A stretch of DNA of 64,000 nt from Bacteroidales bacterium (GTDB lineage: Bacteria > Bacteroidota > Bacteroidia > Bacteroidales > Muribaculaceae). A program made the translations under genes and the position numbers. The notes below the pieces were generated by a model. The model saw only the letters and a program-made list of their open reading frames with translations, did no database searches and had not been told where the DNA came from. This document shows positions 26,550-37,129 of this stretch, one piece after another. How positions within the stretch are numbered: position 1 is the stretch's first letter; each line of letters begins with the position of its first letter. The stretch is from positions 62,001 through 126,000 of the forward strand of contig SUXH01000005.1 in the NCBI GenBank assembly GCA_015061055.1, in the 5' to 3' direction.

Positions 26550-27919
26550 TTTTTCTGGAGAATATCACATATTTGAGGTAGAAAGTCGCACACGTCGCCT
26601 GCACCCACAGTCAATAAAACATCAAAGTTATGATTTTTTATTCGTTCAATCAAATGTTTCTTTTCGCAAATGCTTTTATTGTCGCATTTTATGTCGTTGA
26701 GGATAATTTCGGAAGTTACACCCGGAATCGGTAATTCTCGAGCAGGGTAAATCTCGGTAAGCCACACTTCATCGGCATCGGAAAGCGCTTGGGCAAATTG
26801 AGGCGCGAAATCGCGAGTGCGCGAATAGAGGTGAGGCTGGAAAATAACAGTGAGACGACGATCGGGGTACAATTCCTTAACACTGCGAATGCTTGCTCTC
26901 AGTTCATCGGGATGATGGGCATAATCATCGATAACGACAGGCATATCGGCTTGTTTCAACCAAAAGTCGAAGCGACGTTTCGCTCCTTGATATGTGGCAA
27001 TGCCGTTGCTGAGTTCATCATCGGCAGCACCGGCTAACCAACACGCAGCCATAGATGCTATGGCATTGTCGATGTTGATATCGACAGGAACACCTAATGA
27101 TACGTTTGTGATAGTTCCTTTGGGATGTACGAAATCAAATGTTATTTCGCCATTACCTTTCTTAATATTTTCGGCGTGGAAATCTCCTTCATCGCGTGAA
27201 TAAGAATATACAGTAACACCTTCGGCAGGGCGAGCTTTCAGTTTAAGTCCTGTGTGTGTGATTAGATGTCCGTCGGGGCGTACCAATTCGGTGAAATGAG
27301 CGAAACTTTCGAGATACGCTTCCTCAGTGCCATAGATATCGAGGTGGTCGGGGTCGGTTGCCGTAATAACAGCGATGTACGGTTTCAACCAATGAAACGA
27401 GCGGTCGAATTCATCGGCTTCGATTACAGAGTATTCAGTGCCGGGCGATAAAAGCAGGTTACTGTTATAGGGTTTGAGAACACCTCCGAGAAAGGCATTA
27501 CATCCTACAGCCGAGTTGTGTAAGATGTGCCCAGCCATACTTGAAGTGGTAGTCTTACCATGAGTTCCGGCAAAACAAATTCCTTTGGAACTTGCTGTGA
27601 TGAGTCCGAGCACCTGTGCGCGCTTCATAATGGTGAATCCGTTGGCAGTGAAATATTGGAGCCCTTCGTGAGATTGAGGAACGGCAGGGGTGTATACCAC
27701 AAGAGTGGATTCCTTGTCGAGACAATAGTCGGGAATGAGGTTGGCGTTTTCGTCGAAAACAATCTCAACCCCCTCCTCGATGAGTTTGCGGGTGAGCTCG
27801 GTGGGTGTTCGGTCGTAGCCTGCCACTTTCTTCCCCAAAGAGAGGAAAAAGCGTTCGAGAGCAGCCATACCGATACCGCCTGCTCCTACGAAATATATGG
27901 AATTGTATTTTGTAATCAT
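26543..27919 (-). CDS. murC: UDP-N-acetylmuramate--L-alanine ligase
   Basis: The 458-residue Mur ligase adds L-Ala to UDP-MurNAc. It has the N-terminal dinucleotide-type loop (YFVGAGGIGMAALERFF), the ATP-binding GTHGKTTTSSM near residue 115, the central EADEFDRSFHWL block and the C-terminal DDYAHHPDE motif. It overlaps murG by 4 bp (ATGA type) and ftsQ by 7 bp within the dcw cluster. Confidence 0.97.
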   Translation of the reverse strand: MITKYNSIYFVGAGGIGMAALERFFLSLGKKVAGYDRTPTELTRKLIEEGVEIVFDENANLIPDYCLDKESTLVVYTPAVPQSHEGLQYFTANGFTIMKRAQVLGLITASSKGICFAGTHGKTTTSSMAGHILHNSAVGCNAFLGGVLKPYNSNLLLSPGTEYSVIEADEFDRSFHWLKPYIAVITATDPDHLDIYGTEEAYLESFAHFTELVRPDGHLITHTGLKLKARPAEGVTVYSYSRDEGDFHAENIKKGNGEITFDFVHPKGTITNVSLGVPVDINIDNAIASMAACWLAGAADDELSNGIATYQGAKRRFDFWLKQADMPVVIDDYAHHPDELRASIRSVKELYPDRRLTVIFQPHLYSRTRDFAPQFAQALSDADEVWLTEIYPARELPIPGVTSEIILNDIKCDNKSICEKKHLIERIKNHNFDVLLTVGAGDVCDFLPQICDILQKKC

Positions 27920-29037
27920 TTTGAAGATGAGTTTTTATCGATTATTTCAAAAACCTTGTCAACAATGCGCTCGGCAGCATGGTCAAGAGCCATTTTAGAG
28001 ATGTTGGTAGCAAGTGAATTGAGTTTTTGTTCTTGATTCACAGTGCATAATATGGTGTTGACGAGTTGCTGTGAGCATTGAGAGTCGGTAACCATAATAG
28101 CCGCATCTTGCTTGACAAGCGCAATTGCATTTTTTGTTTGGTGGTCTTCGGCTACGTTGGGCGATGGGACAAGGATACAAGGCTTACCAAGCAGTTGCAG
28201 TTCGGAAATGGAACTTGCACCTGCACGTGATACCACGAGGTCGGCAGCGCGATAAGCTATGTCCATATCGTTGACGAATGCCATTTGTTTTACGTTTTTT
28301 GCCGAAGATTGTTCGAGAGCCTTTCGGCATTCTTCATCGTAGAATTTACCTGTCTGCCAGATGAATTGCAAGTTGTCCTCGGCAGCGATGAGTTCAAGTC
28401 CTTCCGATATGCTGTTGTTGATAGTTCGCGCTCCAAGACTGCCCCCAATAATCAGTACAGTGCGTTTGTGAGGATTCAGTTCGAAGTGAGCGCGTGCATC
28501 TTCCTTCGATAGAGAGCATTGCAAAAGAGAACTTCTCACAGGGTTACCTGTAAGCACGATCTTCTCAGCAGGAAAGAAACGCTCCATACCATCGTATGCA
28601 ACGCATATAGCGTGAGCATTGTTTGCAAGCATTTTGTTTGTTACGCCTGCATAAGAATTTTGTTCTTGAATAAGGGTGGGGATATTATGCTTTTGTGCAA
28701 CTTTAAGCATAGGTCCGCTTGCATATCCACCCACTCCGATGGCTATTTGTGGTTTGAAGTCTTTTAAGATGTTTTTAGCCATAGAAAGGCTCTTGAAAAG
28801 TCGAAACACCACTTTTATGTTGTTGAATATATTCTTTCGGTCGAATCCACTCACAGGTAACCCAATAATGCGGTATCCTGCCGCAGGAACTTTTTCCATT
28901 TCCATACGATTGTCGGCACCTACAAATAGAATGTCGGCATCGGGATAACGATGCTTAATCTCGCCGGCAATGGCAAGAGCAGGGAAAATGTGTCCACCTG
29001 TACCCCCACCGCTAATAAGAATCTTTGGTTTGTTCAT
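27916..29037 (-). CDS. murG: UDP-GlcNAc:MurNAc-pentapeptide-lipid GlcNAc transferase
   Basis: The 373-residue GT28 glycosyltransferase converts lipid I to lipid II on the inner face of the membrane. The N-terminal GGGTGGHIFPALAIA loop is diagnostic. GVGGYASGPMLKVA and the donor-binding block (VSRAGASSISELQLLGKPCI) are also present. The ATG at 29037 (MNKPKIL) is preferred to one 9 bp upstream because family members start here. It follows ftsW by 28 bp and overlaps murC by 4 bp. Confidence 0.97.
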   Translation of the reverse strand: MNKPKILISGGGTGGHIFPALAIAGEIKHRYPDADILFVGADNRMEMEKVPAAGYRIIGLPVSGFDRKNIFNNIKVVFRLFKSLSMAKNILKDFKPQIAIGVGGYASGPMLKVAQKHNIPTLIQEQNSYAGVTNKMLANNAHAICVAYDGMERFFPAEKIVLTGNPVRSSLLQCSLSKEDARAHFELNPHKRTVLIIGGSLGARTINNSISEGLELIAAEDNLQFIWQTGKFYDEECRKALEQSSAKNVKQMAFVNDMDIAYRAADLVVSRAGASSISELQLLGKPCILVPSPNVAEDHQTKNAIALVKQDAAIMVTDSQCSQQLVNTILCTVNQEQKLNSLATNISKMALDHAAERIVDKVFEIIDKNSSSK

Positions 29038-29065
29038 ATTGCACATATTGTGTAAAAAAAAGATG

Positions 29066-30430
29066 TTATTGAATAGGGTTTACTGCACGGAGATTTTCGG
29101 GTAATTGCTCGTGTTCGATTTTCTTCAGTTCCTTGTCGTAGGCATTCTGTATGGCATAACGGCTCACACTTAACATAATACCGAAAGCCGCACTTACCAT
29201 AATAGTCGATGTACCACCCATAGAAACGAGAGGTAATTGCTGCCCGGAAACAGGAACAACACCTGTGTTGATAGCCATATGAAATAGCGCTTGAAGTGAA
29301 ATCATTACTGACATACCCATAACGAGGAATGAAGGGAAAGCGTAGGAGCATTGAAAAGCAATTTTCTTGGCTCGGAATACTAATGCCACAAATAAAATAA
29401 GTATGAAAATCCCTCCAATAAGTCCTAATTCTTCAACTATAATGGAATAAATATAATCGGAGAAAGCAAGAGGCAAACGGCTACATTCTCGTGAATTGCC
29501 AGGTCCTACTCCGGTAGGGAATATGCCTAATTGGTTACTGTTGGCTTGAGCCATACGAGCGTACATCTCTTGTCGGTTTTTGCTGTTCATTTCTTGGTCG
29601 ACAAGTTGAGGAGGGGTGTAGTGGCGAATGAAACGAGCCACCCATGTGCCCCCGCGTCCAAAGTTGTTGACAAGGAATTGCACAAGAGCATTATCTTCGG
29701 GAAGAACATCGCTGTTGTCCGATTTTGCTACAACTTCAGTCTTGGCATCGATGTTTAGATTCTCCTCTTTAGAGTCGTTATAGCTCTTGATAGAAAAGAA
29801 TATTACAGCAAAGATGCCATATACGAGGATTACTGCTCCGATTTTTTTAAACTTGGCACCGCTTATCAACATCATAATGAACGAGATTCCCATTAGAAGC
29901 ATTGTGTTGGTAAGCCCTTGAGAGAATGTGAGCGCACTGTAGAAAAGCACTAATGTGGCACATAGAATGATGCCTCGATTGGAGACGTCTTCACGTTTTT
30001 GATGACTTGCCGATACCCAAGCAATGAGTGCAACAATCGACACTTTTGCCATTTCGGCCGGCTGAATCGAGAAAAAGCCGAGATTTATGGTACGCTTTGC
30101 TCCATTGATGTCTTGTCCGATAATAGGAGCAAGAATAAGAGCAAGAATGGTTACGGCAGCAAGAATTGTAAATAGTTTAGGGAAATTTTTGTAGTTGGTG
30201 AAGTAGAACACCAATAGAGCACAAAATCCTACCAATAGCAAGATTCCATGCTTAAAAATAGGAGCGTACATACCGGCTCCGGTGCCAATGATTTGACTTG
30301 ATGCACTGAAGCTTTCAATGATAGAGATGAGCACCAATGATATGTAAATTCCCCATATCACAGGGTCTCCGATGTTTCGATAGCCTTTTTTTGTCTTGGC
30401 TTCGGCTGTGGGTGTAGTTTCTTTTGTCAT
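29066..30430 (-). CDS. ftsW: SEDS glycosyltransferase FtsW
   Basis: The 454-residue polytopic protein has about ten membrane helices and polymerises septal peptidoglycan. SEDS motifs include NGAKRTINLGFFSIQPAEMAK, QANSNQLGIFPTGVGPGNSR and the C-terminal NTGVVPVSGQQLPLVSMGGT. An extra loop of about 70 residues with charged and Asn-rich sequence is inserted mid-protein (about 225-300). The start at 30430 (MTKETTP) was chosen because the frame upstream is the end of murD read out of frame. It is 11 bp downstream of murD. Confidence 0.95.
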   Translation of the reverse strand: MTKETTPTAEAKTKKGYRNIGDPVIWGIYISLVLISIIESFSASSQIIGTGAGMYAPIFKHGILLLVGFCALLVFYFTNYKNFPKLFTILAAVTILALILAPIIGQDINGAKRTINLGFFSIQPAEMAKVSIVALIAWVSASHQKREDVSNRGIILCATLVLFYSALTFSQGLTNTMLLMGISFIMMLISGAKFKKIGAVILVYGIFAVIFFSIKSYNDSKEENLNIDAKTEVVAKSDNSDVLPEDNALVQFLVNNFGRGGTWVARFIRHYTPPQLVDQEMNSKNRQEMYARMAQANSNQLGIFPTGVGPGNSRECSRLPLAFSDYIYSIIVEELGLIGGIFILILFVALVFRAKKIAFQCSYAFPSFLVMGMSVMISLQALFHMAINTGVVPVSGQQLPLVSMGGTSTIMVSAAFGIMLSVSRYAIQNAYDKELKKIEHEQLPENLRAVNPIQ

Positions 30431-30441
30431 AATACTATTTT

Positions 30442-31806
30442 TTATGGTTGTGTGTTTGTGTTGTCCTTTAAAAGGCGCACTTGTTGCTTGAATTGAGTGC
30501 CACGATCTTCGTAACTTTTGAAAAGATCGAAGCTGGCGCAACAAGGCGATAGTAATACCACGTCGCCGGCAGTTGCAAGTTGTTGGCTCTTTTTGACAGC
30601 TTCTTGCATACTTGATGCGTCGGTGATAACATCCACTTTCCCATCGAAGAATTTGTGTAGTTTTGAGTTGTCGACACCGAGACAAACGATAGCTTTTACT
30701 TTCTCTGTTACGAATTGTTCTATTTCGGAGTAGTCGTTACCTTTATCTTTCCCGCCAAGAATAAGTATGGTAGGGGCTTGCATACTTTCAAGTGCATACC
30801 AACAAGAATTTACGTTGGTAGCTTTGGAATCGTTGATGTATTTGACTCCATCGATTGTTTCGACGAATTCGAGTCGGTGCTCGACAGCTTCAAAGTCTTC
30901 GAGGGCTTTGCGAATCACATCTTTCTTAATATCAAGGATTGAAGCTGAAAGTCCGGCCGCCATAGAGTTGAATATGTTGTGGAGACCTTGCAGTGCAAGG
31001 TCTTCTCGAGACATTTCAAATTGTCCTGTTTCGGAAACGAAAATGAGTTCTCCGTCTTTAATGTAGGCTTTGGAATCCGAAGATTGATTGGTTGAGAATG
31101 GATATATTTTTGCTTCTATTTTGAGATTTTTGAGTTGTGCAGCAATGATAGGGTCGTCTTCCCAAAAGATGAAAGAATCTTGTTTGGTCTGGTTGCGAAT
31201 GATGCGGAACTTGGCAGCGATGTAATTTTCCATCTTGTAGTCGTAACGGTCGAGATGGTCGGGGGTGATGTTCATAAGCACCGCAATGTTGGCTTTGAAC
31301 TCATACATATTGTCGAGTTGGAAGCTACTCAACTCGATTACATACACATCGTGTTGCTCGGTGGCTACTTGATACGCGAGGCTCTTTCCGACATTGCCGG
31401 CAAGTCCTACGTTGAGTCCGGCTTCTTGCAAAATGTGGTAGGTGAGCATTGTAGTAGTGGTCTTACCATTACTACCGGTGATACACACCATTTTTGCGTC
31501 GGTGTATCGTCCTGCAAATTCGATTTCGGAAATCACAGGAATGTTCTTGCCCGCCACTTTCAGCATAATGGGAGCATTGTCGGGAATACCGGGACTCTTG
31601 ATAACTTCGTCGGCCATAAGTATAATGTCCTCAGAGTGTTGCCCTTCTTCCCAATTAATGTTATATTGATTGAGTTTTTCTTTGTATTTTGGAGCGATTT
31701 TACCCATATCGCTCAACCATACGTTGAACCCTTTAACTTTTGCCAAGATTGCTGCACCTGTGCCACTTTCTCCTGCGCCAAGCACAACGATACGCTTTGT
31801 AGTCAT
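30442..31806 (-). CDS. murD: UDP-N-acetylmuramoyl-L-alanine--D-glutamate ligase
   Basis: The 454-residue Mur ligase adds D-Glu. It shows the N-terminal VLGAGESGTGAAILA loop, the ATP site GSNGKTTTTML near residue 112, NITPDHLDRY and the C-terminal YINDSKATNVNS motif. Its start codon overlaps the mraY stop by one base. Confidence 0.97.
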   Translation of the reverse strand: MTTKRIVVLGAGESGTGAAILAKVKGFNVWLSDMGKIAPKYKEKLNQYNINWEEGQHSEDIILMADEVIKSPGIPDNAPIMLKVAGKNIPVISEIEFAGRYTDAKMVCITGSNGKTTTTMLTYHILQEAGLNVGLAGNVGKSLAYQVATEQHDVYVIELSSFQLDNMYEFKANIAVLMNITPDHLDRYDYKMENYIAAKFRIIRNQTKQDSFIFWEDDPIIAAQLKNLKIEAKIYPFSTNQSSDSKAYIKDGELIFVSETGQFEMSREDLALQGLHNIFNSMAAGLSASILDIKKDVIRKALEDFEAVEHRLEFVETIDGVKYINDSKATNVNSCWYALESMQAPTILILGGKDKGNDYSEIEQFVTEKVKAIVCLGVDNSKLHKFFDGKVDVITDASSMQEAVKKSQQLATAGDVVLLSPCCASFDLFKSYEDRGTQFKQQVRLLKDNTNTQP

Positions 31807-33068
31807 TATCTGATTTTTAGAGTTACGAATGTTAGTACTGCTAAAAGTATACCAATGATAAAAAATCTCATAGTGATTTTATTCTCGTGAACCGATGTTT
31901 TAGGTTTGTTGAACATAACAAATCCTTCGGTTGTGGCATTTCTTTGGAAATGGTGATGAATAGGAGTCATCTTGAATATGCGTCGTCCTTCGCCATATTT
32001 CTTCTTGGTGTATTTGAAATAAGAAGTTTGTAATATGACCGAAAGGCTCTCGATGAGGAAGATTCCGCAAAGGATAGGAATAAGCAATTCCTTGCGTATC
32101 AACACCGCAAACACTGCAATGATACCACCGAGAGTCAGACTCCCGGTGTCGCCCATAAACACTTGTGCGGGATAAGCATTGTACCACAAGAAACCAATAG
32201 TAGCACCTATAAATGCCGCTGCAAATACAGTGAGTTCTTCGCTACCGGGAATATACATAATATTGAGATAGGAAGAATAGATTACGTTACCTCCGAGATA
32301 GCACATAATGGCGAGCGATGATCCTATTATGGCAGATGTGCCGGTGGCAAGTCCGTCGATTCCGTCGGTGAGGTTGGCTCCGTTGCTCACAGCAATGATA
32401 ATGAATGTAACTACTATTATGAACACAATCCAACCACCAGTTTGTGCGTGTTCACCCATCCATTTTGTGAGCGAAGCATAGTCGAAGTTGTTGTTTTTTA
32501 CAAAAGGAATGGTGGTTTGAGTTGATTTTATATTTTCGGCTTTGTATTCGATAACCATTTCATGAGTAGTCTTATTCTCTATCTCAACATTCTCACGCAT
32601 AACGATATCGGGGCTTAAGTACATGGTCAATCCTACGATAAGTCCGAGTCCGAGTTGACCGAAAATCTTATATTTCCCTTTTAACCCGTCTTTGTTGTGT
32701 CGAGCAATCTTGAGGTAATCGTCGAGAAGTCCCACAACTCCAAGCCACACAGTGGTTATAATCATAAGAATCATATATATGTTGTTGAGCTTGCCTAATA
32801 GTAAGCAGGGTACCAGGATTGCTATGATTATGATGATACCCCCCATGGTAGGAGTACCCTTTTTGTTTATTTGTCCTTCAAGTCCGAGGTCGCGCACAAT
32901 TTCGCCTATTTGCATAAGTTGCAGTCGCTCGATGATGCGCTTGCCTATTACCATTGAGATGAAAAGAGATAAAATCAGTGCCATTCCGGAACGAAAAGTG
33001 ATGTAGCTCATCAATCGCATACCGGGAATATCGTAGTTGTTGAGTAATTCAGTGAGGTGATATAACAT
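31806..33068 (-). CDS. mraY: Phospho-N-acetylmuramoyl-pentapeptide transferase
   Basis: The 420-residue membrane enzyme makes lipid I from UDP-MurNAc-pentapeptide and undecaprenyl phosphate. It has the conserved Asp-Asp of [11 protein letters not shown], the [12 protein letters not shown] loop and a C-terminal TPIHHHF motif. Compared with proteobacterial MraY it carries an extra periplasmic or cytosolic loop of about 50 residues (about 155-205), common in Bacteroidetes. It lies between murE (14 bp) and murD (1-bp overlap). Confidence 0.97.
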   Translation of the reverse strand: MLYHLTELLNNYDIPGMRLMSYITFRSGMALILSLFISMVIGKRIIERLQLMQIGEIVRDLGLEGQINKKGTPTMGGIIIIIAILVPCLLLGKLNNIYMILMIITTVWLGVVGLLDDYLKIARHNKDGLKGKYKIFGQLGLGLIVGLTMYLSPDIVMRENVEIENKTTHEMVIEYKAENIKSTQTTIPFVKNNNFDYASLTKWMGEHAQTGGWIVFIIVVTFIIIAVSNGANLTDGIDGLATGTSAIIGSSLAIMCYLGGNVIYSSYLNIMYIPGSEELTVFAAAFIGATIGFLWYNAYPAQVFMGDTGSLTLGGIIAVFAVLIRKELLIPILCGIFLIESLSVILQTSYFKYTKKKYGEGRRIFKMTPIHHHFQRNATTEGFVMFNKPKTSVHENKITMRFFIIGILLAVLTFVTLKIR

Positions 33069-33082
33069 AGTGCTGATTGGAA

Positions 33083-34546
33083 TTATCTTTCGTTGTTAAA
33101 AATATCGGTTAATACTTCTTTGTCGTCGAAATGATGTTTTACGCCTTTGATTTCTTGATAATCTTCGTGTCCTTTGCCTGCCACAAGCACCACATCGCCA
33201 TTCTTGGCCAATATAGTGGCTGTGCGTATAGCGTCCTTGCGATCGGTGATTTTCAGTGTGCGTTGTTTTAGCTCAGAGTCCAACCCTTCCTCCATATCGT
33301 GCAGAATGTCTTCGGGTTCTTCATCGCGAGGATTGTCGGAAGTGAGTACTACTTTGTCGCTGCGAAGAGCCGCTTCTCGTGCCATAATAGGACGTTTTCC
33401 TTTGTCACGATTGCCGCCTGCTCCTACTACGGTGATTATGTTACCGCTTTTCCCAATAACGTCTTTGATTGAATCGAGAACATTAATGAGAGCATCGGGA
33501 GTGTGGGCATAATCGACGATTGCAGTGTATCCTCGAGGTGAGACGAGTGTCTGGAATCGTCCTGCTACAGGCACAAGTTGTGTCATAGCCACAAGAACAT
33601 CATGACTATCGCACCCAAGTTGCATGGCTGCTCCGTATACTGCAAGCAGGTTGTAAGCATTGAAACGTCCTGTGAACATTACTTCGATGTCGTGTCCGTT
33701 GATTCGTAATGAAGTACCATTGAGTCGGCTTTCCAAAATTTTGCATTTGTAGTAAGCCATCGATTGCAATGAATATGTGAGTTTACGAGCAGCGGTGTTT
33801 TGAATCATATATGAACCGGCTTTGTCGTCGGCATTAATGAGAGCAAATGCACTCTTAGGCAATAGGTCGAAGAACATCTTCTTGGCGTTCATATAATTCA
33901 TTACCGTCTTGTGATAGTCGAGGTGGTCGCGAGTGAGATTAGTGAATACGGCACCTGAGAATGTAAGTCCGTCGATGCGGTGTTGAGTACATGCGTGTGA
34001 ACTTACTTCCATAAAGGCGTATTTACAACCGGCTTCGACCATTTCGTTGAGCATTCGACATAGCGAAAGAGGGTCGGGGGTGGTTTGTTCGGCAGGAATC
34101 ACTGTCTTGTCGATGATATTGCATACAGTGGACAATAATCCGGCTTTCTCACCCATAAGTTGCATAAGTTCGTAAAGCAGGGTTGCTGTAGTGGTCTTAC
34201 CGTTGGTGCCTGTTACACCCACAAGTTTCAGGCGTGTAGAAGGATAGTTGTACCACCAAGCAGCGATGTGTGCAAGCGCGATTGTGCTATCTTTCACCAC
34301 GATGTAGCACACACTGTCGTCAATCTTGTCGGGTAGGACTTCGCATACTATTACGCCTGCGCCTTTCGCGATAACATCGGGGATGAAACGATGTGCGTCA
34401 ACATTAACACCATTGACCGCTACAAATAGCGAACCTACGGATACTTTGCGTGAGTCGCAAACCACATCGGTTACAACTTTGTTGTTGGCTCCGATGGTTT
34501 TTATAATTGGTATTGTAACTAATAGTCCTGTTAAGTCCTTTTCCAT
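33083..34546 (-). CDS. murE: UDP-MurNAc-tripeptide synthetase, meso-diaminopimelate type
   Basis: The 487-residue Mur ligase has an N-terminal UDP-binding domain ([19 protein letters not shown]), the ATP loop [12 protein letters not shown] near residue 117, the conserved [11 protein letters not shown] and [10 protein letters not shown] blocks, and the C-terminal DNPRDEEP motif. DNPR is the residue pattern that selects meso-diaminopimelate, so the cell wall is of DAP type. It is 4 bp downstream of ftsI. Confidence 0.97.
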   Translation of the reverse strand: MEKDLTGLLVTIPIIKTIGANNKVVTDVVCDSRKVSVGSLFVAVNGVNVDAHRFIPDVIAKGAGVIVCEVLPDKIDDSVCYIVVKDSTIALAHIAAWWYNYPSTRLKLVGVTGTNGKTTTATLLYELMQLMGEKAGLLSTVCNIIDKTVIPAEQTTPDPLSLCRMLNEMVEAGCKYAFMEVSSHACTQHRIDGLTFSGAVFTNLTRDHLDYHKTVMNYMNAKKMFFDLLPKSAFALINADDKAGSYMIQNTAARKLTYSLQSMAYYKCKILESRLNGTSLRINGHDIEVMFTGRFNAYNLLAVYGAAMQLGCDSHDVLVAMTQLVPVAGRFQTLVSPRGYTAIVDYAHTPDALINVLDSIKDVIGKSGNIITVVGAGGNRDKGKRPIMAREAALRSDKVVLTSDNPRDEEPEDILHDMEEGLDSELKQRTLKITDRKDAIRTATILAKNGDVVLVAGKGHEDYQEIKGVKHHFDDKEVLTDIFNNER

Positions 34547-34550
34547 AAAA

Positions 34551-36755
34551 TTACTTGTATAATCCTAATGTGAGTATAATTTCTTTTTTGTTATTATTGT
34601 CGTTGTCGGAGTGTGCAAACTGTTGTTTTACGACAACACCTGTTCCGTTTAGTTTTACAGAGAAACCTTTGTTCTCAAGTATAGATATTGCATCTCTTGC
34701 AGTAAGTCCCATCACGTTAGGCATACCGCTATCGATTTTTACGGCTTGTGGAGCCACTGTGTGGGTGTTGTTTATGCCTAAGTCGGAGAGTGCTTTAGAT
34801 TTGTTTCCGTTGGCACTGCGGAAAACGTGAGCTGTTTTTTGCGGATTACTGTTTTTCTCGTTATAATCGGAATTTTTTCCGAGCAATCCTCGAGCATACA
34901 TTCTGAGGGCAGTGTTTTTGAGAACAAAACCACTGCTGCGTGCCGCTCCTCGATTAGCACCCGAGATAAGTACCATACAAGTGTATTTAGGATTTTCGTA
35001 AGGGAAGAATCCACAAAAAGCAAGTCGTTTCTTGTTGGTGTATTTTCCGTCTTTCAACACATAGCAAGTACCTGTTTTGCCTGCAATCTCGACGTCGGAG
35101 TCTTTGAGAGCTTGAGCCGTTCCGTATTTCCCCCACACCACGTCACGCAACATAGATCGCACTTTGGCAGCGTTTTCGGGAGAACACACTTGGTCGCGTA
35201 TGTAGGTTTCGGGAACAATGGAGTCTACGATGCCATCGTGCATAAAGCGATCAATAAGTCGAGGGCGGATGTATTTTCCGTCGTTGGCGATAGCATTGTA
35301 GAAAGCAAGAGTGCATAGAGGAGGAATCTCGGTAGAGTATCCGTAACACATACGAGTGAGTGCCACTCGGTCCCAATTCTTGTTGCCAAGTTTGGCAATT
35401 CTAGGAGTTCTCTCCCACGCAATACCTGTTTTCAGCGGCTCGAAGAATCCCATTGCTTCAAGGTCTTGGCGATACTTATCGGGCTCTTTTTCGTATCCAC
35501 GAAGAATTACTTTGGCCATACCGATGTTGGATGATGATTCGATGATTTGATGAACAGGCATAGAACTGTATCCATGAGCATCGGTAATAGGTCTTGAATG
35601 ACCGTAAGCGAAAGAGTGTCCTGTGGAGATTATTTCATTAACATTTTTCACAAGTCCTTTTTCGAGAGCAAGAGTCATAGAAATAACTTTCATCACCGAA
35701 CCTGGTTCGTATCCTAATGCTGCGTGCATAAGACCATGTTCGGTAAAGTCTTTCGATTTGTTTCGATTTAGACTTGTAATAGCTTTTATTTTTCCTGTTT
35801 TCACTTCCATAAGTATTGCCGTACCCCAATCAGCGTCACATTCGTCGCACATTTTGGTTAATTCTTCTTCCAGAATGTCTTGGATGTCGATGTTGATAGT
35901 GGTCATTATATCATAGCCGCTTTGTGCTACTTCGGTTTCCCAATTCACGATGCGTCCTGTGAGCTGTTCGGTCTTGGTTTTGCCATGAGTACCGAAAAGC
36001 AGAGGGTCGAGTGCGCGTTCAAGACCTGTGATGCCATGTAGTTCGGCAAATGTGTCGGTAACGAGAACTTTACCGCTATCGCTCATTGTTTCGTAAGTGC
36101 GAGCTACAGAGTCCATATGTAATTGTCCGATACTTAGAGAAGCTGTCTTTCCGAAAGGCTTGACACGTTGGCTGCTAATGGTGTAGGTGAAACCAGTTTG
36201 AGCCTTTTTGCCTTTTAAGAAAGGGAAGGATGCAATGCGTAGGTATTCATGACGTGAAAGTTTTTTGAATAAAATGTGGTATCGATGTCGACACCCTGTA
36301 GTGTCTTTTCCATGCTTCAAACGATATTCTTTGATAGCCATAGTGCGCTCGTCGATACCGCAAAATTTCTCCATAAGAATTTGTCGCCATTCTTTTGCTG
36401 TGCGCTTATCGCCATGTTCTTTACTGAAAACAGCGAGACTGTCGCACAAGTCGTTTAGCCCCTCTTTGAATTTTTTTGAGGAGAATCCTTCGGCTTGCCA
36501 GTCGATATAAGGATTGTAGTATTCCACCGTAGCGGCGAGTACTGCACCATTGTCGGCAAGTATTTGTCCGCGGTGAGGTTGTGTGAGCTTTGTTCTTAAC
36601 AAAATTCGGTCGGCTTTCTCATTCCACTTCGGAGCCTGAACCCAAGTAGTTCTTACAAGGCAAAAAACGATTGCAAGCGCTACTAATACAAAAATCGTAA
36701 GCACTATGTTGTAGCGACTTAAGATGTGATACTTGTTTTTCTTTTTTTTAGCCAT
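34551..36755 (-). CDS. ftsI: Septal class B penicillin-binding protein with C-terminal PASTA domain
   Basis: The 734-residue transpeptidase has an N-terminal membrane anchor (about 18-35) and a pedestal domain (about 60-290). The transpeptidase domain has SVMK (SxxK) near 352, SSN (SxN) near 405 and KTG near 560. A single PASTA domain occupies about the last 65 residues (MGLTARDAISILENKGFSV). It cross-links septal peptidoglycan together with FtsW. PASTA domains in this protein are a Bacteroidetes/Firmicutes trait not seen in E. coli FtsI. It sits between the ftsL-like gene (5 bp) and murE (4 bp). Confidence 0.96.
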   Translation of the reverse strand: MAKKKKNKYHILSRYNIVLTIFVLVALAIVFCLVRTTWVQAPKWNEKADRILLRTKLTQPHRGQILADNGAVLAATVEYYNPYIDWQAEGFSSKKFKEGLNDLCDSLAVFSKEHGDKRTAKEWRQILMEKFCGIDERTMAIKEYRLKHGKDTTGCRHRYHILFKKLSRHEYLRIASFPFLKGKKAQTGFTYTISSQRVKPFGKTASLSIGQLHMDSVARTYETMSDSGKVLVTDTFAELHGITGLERALDPLLFGTHGKTKTEQLTGRIVNWETEVAQSGYDIMTTINIDIQDILEEELTKMCDECDADWGTAILMEVKTGKIKAITSLNRNKSKDFTEHGLMHAALGYEPGSVMKVISMTLALEKGLVKNVNEIISTGHSFAYGHSRPITDAHGYSSMPVHQIIESSSNIGMAKVILRGYEKEPDKYRQDLEAMGFFEPLKTGIAWERTPRIAKLGNKNWDRVALTRMCYGYSTEIPPLCTLAFYNAIANDGKYIRPRLIDRFMHDGIVDSIVPETYIRDQVCSPENAAKVRSMLRDVVWGKYGTAQALKDSDVEIAGKTGTCYVLKDGKYTNKKRLAFCGFFPYENPKYTCMVLISGANRGAARSSGFVLKNTALRMYARGLLGKNSDYNEKNSNPQKTAHVFRSANGNKSKALSDLGINNTHTVAPQAVKIDSGMPNVMGLTARDAISILENKGFSVKLNGTGVVVKQQFAHSDNDNNNKKEIILTLGLYK

Positions 36756-36760
36756 AATAT

Positions 36761-37102
36761 TTATTTTCCTTTAAGATTGAATGCCGGTTGTTCGGGAGTG
36801 GAGAGTTTGAGTTGCATAGAGTCGGCAAGCGACTTGACGCGAGCTTCTCTCACTTGTGTTTTGTATTCTGCCGAAGCTCTTACGCTCTCGGTGCGTGCGC
36901 TCTGCATTTGTTGTTTCAAATTAAGAATTTCTTCTTTTTCGAGCAGGTTGGTGTATTTTGTAGAGATGTAAATAAAGCAGAAAGCTATCACCCAAATAAT
37001 CGTAAATTTGTGTTTATAGAAAAAATCTATATTTATGGGTTCTACATCCCCTTTTTTTATTTGCTTAACAGTAGCATGTAGCGAGTTGAGAATTTTCTTC
37101 AT
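36761..37102 (-). CDS. FtsL-like small bitopic division protein
   Basis: The 113-residue protein has a cytoplasmic N-terminus, one membrane helix (about 32-50, FTIIWVIAFCFIYIS) and a periplasmic coiled coil (about 52-90). The size, topology and position between rsmH and ftsI fit FtsL, which joins FtsQ and FtsB in activating FtsWI. Sequence conservation in this family is low, so the call depends on context. Confidence 0.82.
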   Translation of the reverse strand: MKKILNSLHATVKQIKKGDVEPINIDFFYKHKFTIIWVIAFCFIYISTKYTNLLEKEEILNLKQQMQSARTESVRASAEYKTQVREARVKSLADSMQLKLSTPEQPAFNLKGK

Positions 37103-37129
37103 TGCTGTGTGTTGTTGTCTTGTGTGTTG

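Noticed and set aside
30431..30685. 85-codon N-terminal extension of ftsW
   Set aside because: It overlaps murD out of frame and is basic and non-hydrophobic. FtsW proteins start near the MTKETT site used here.
31135..31890. 251-codon open frame antisense to murD and the mraY end
   Set aside because: It spans the murD/mraY junction on the opposite strand and has shadow-frame composition.
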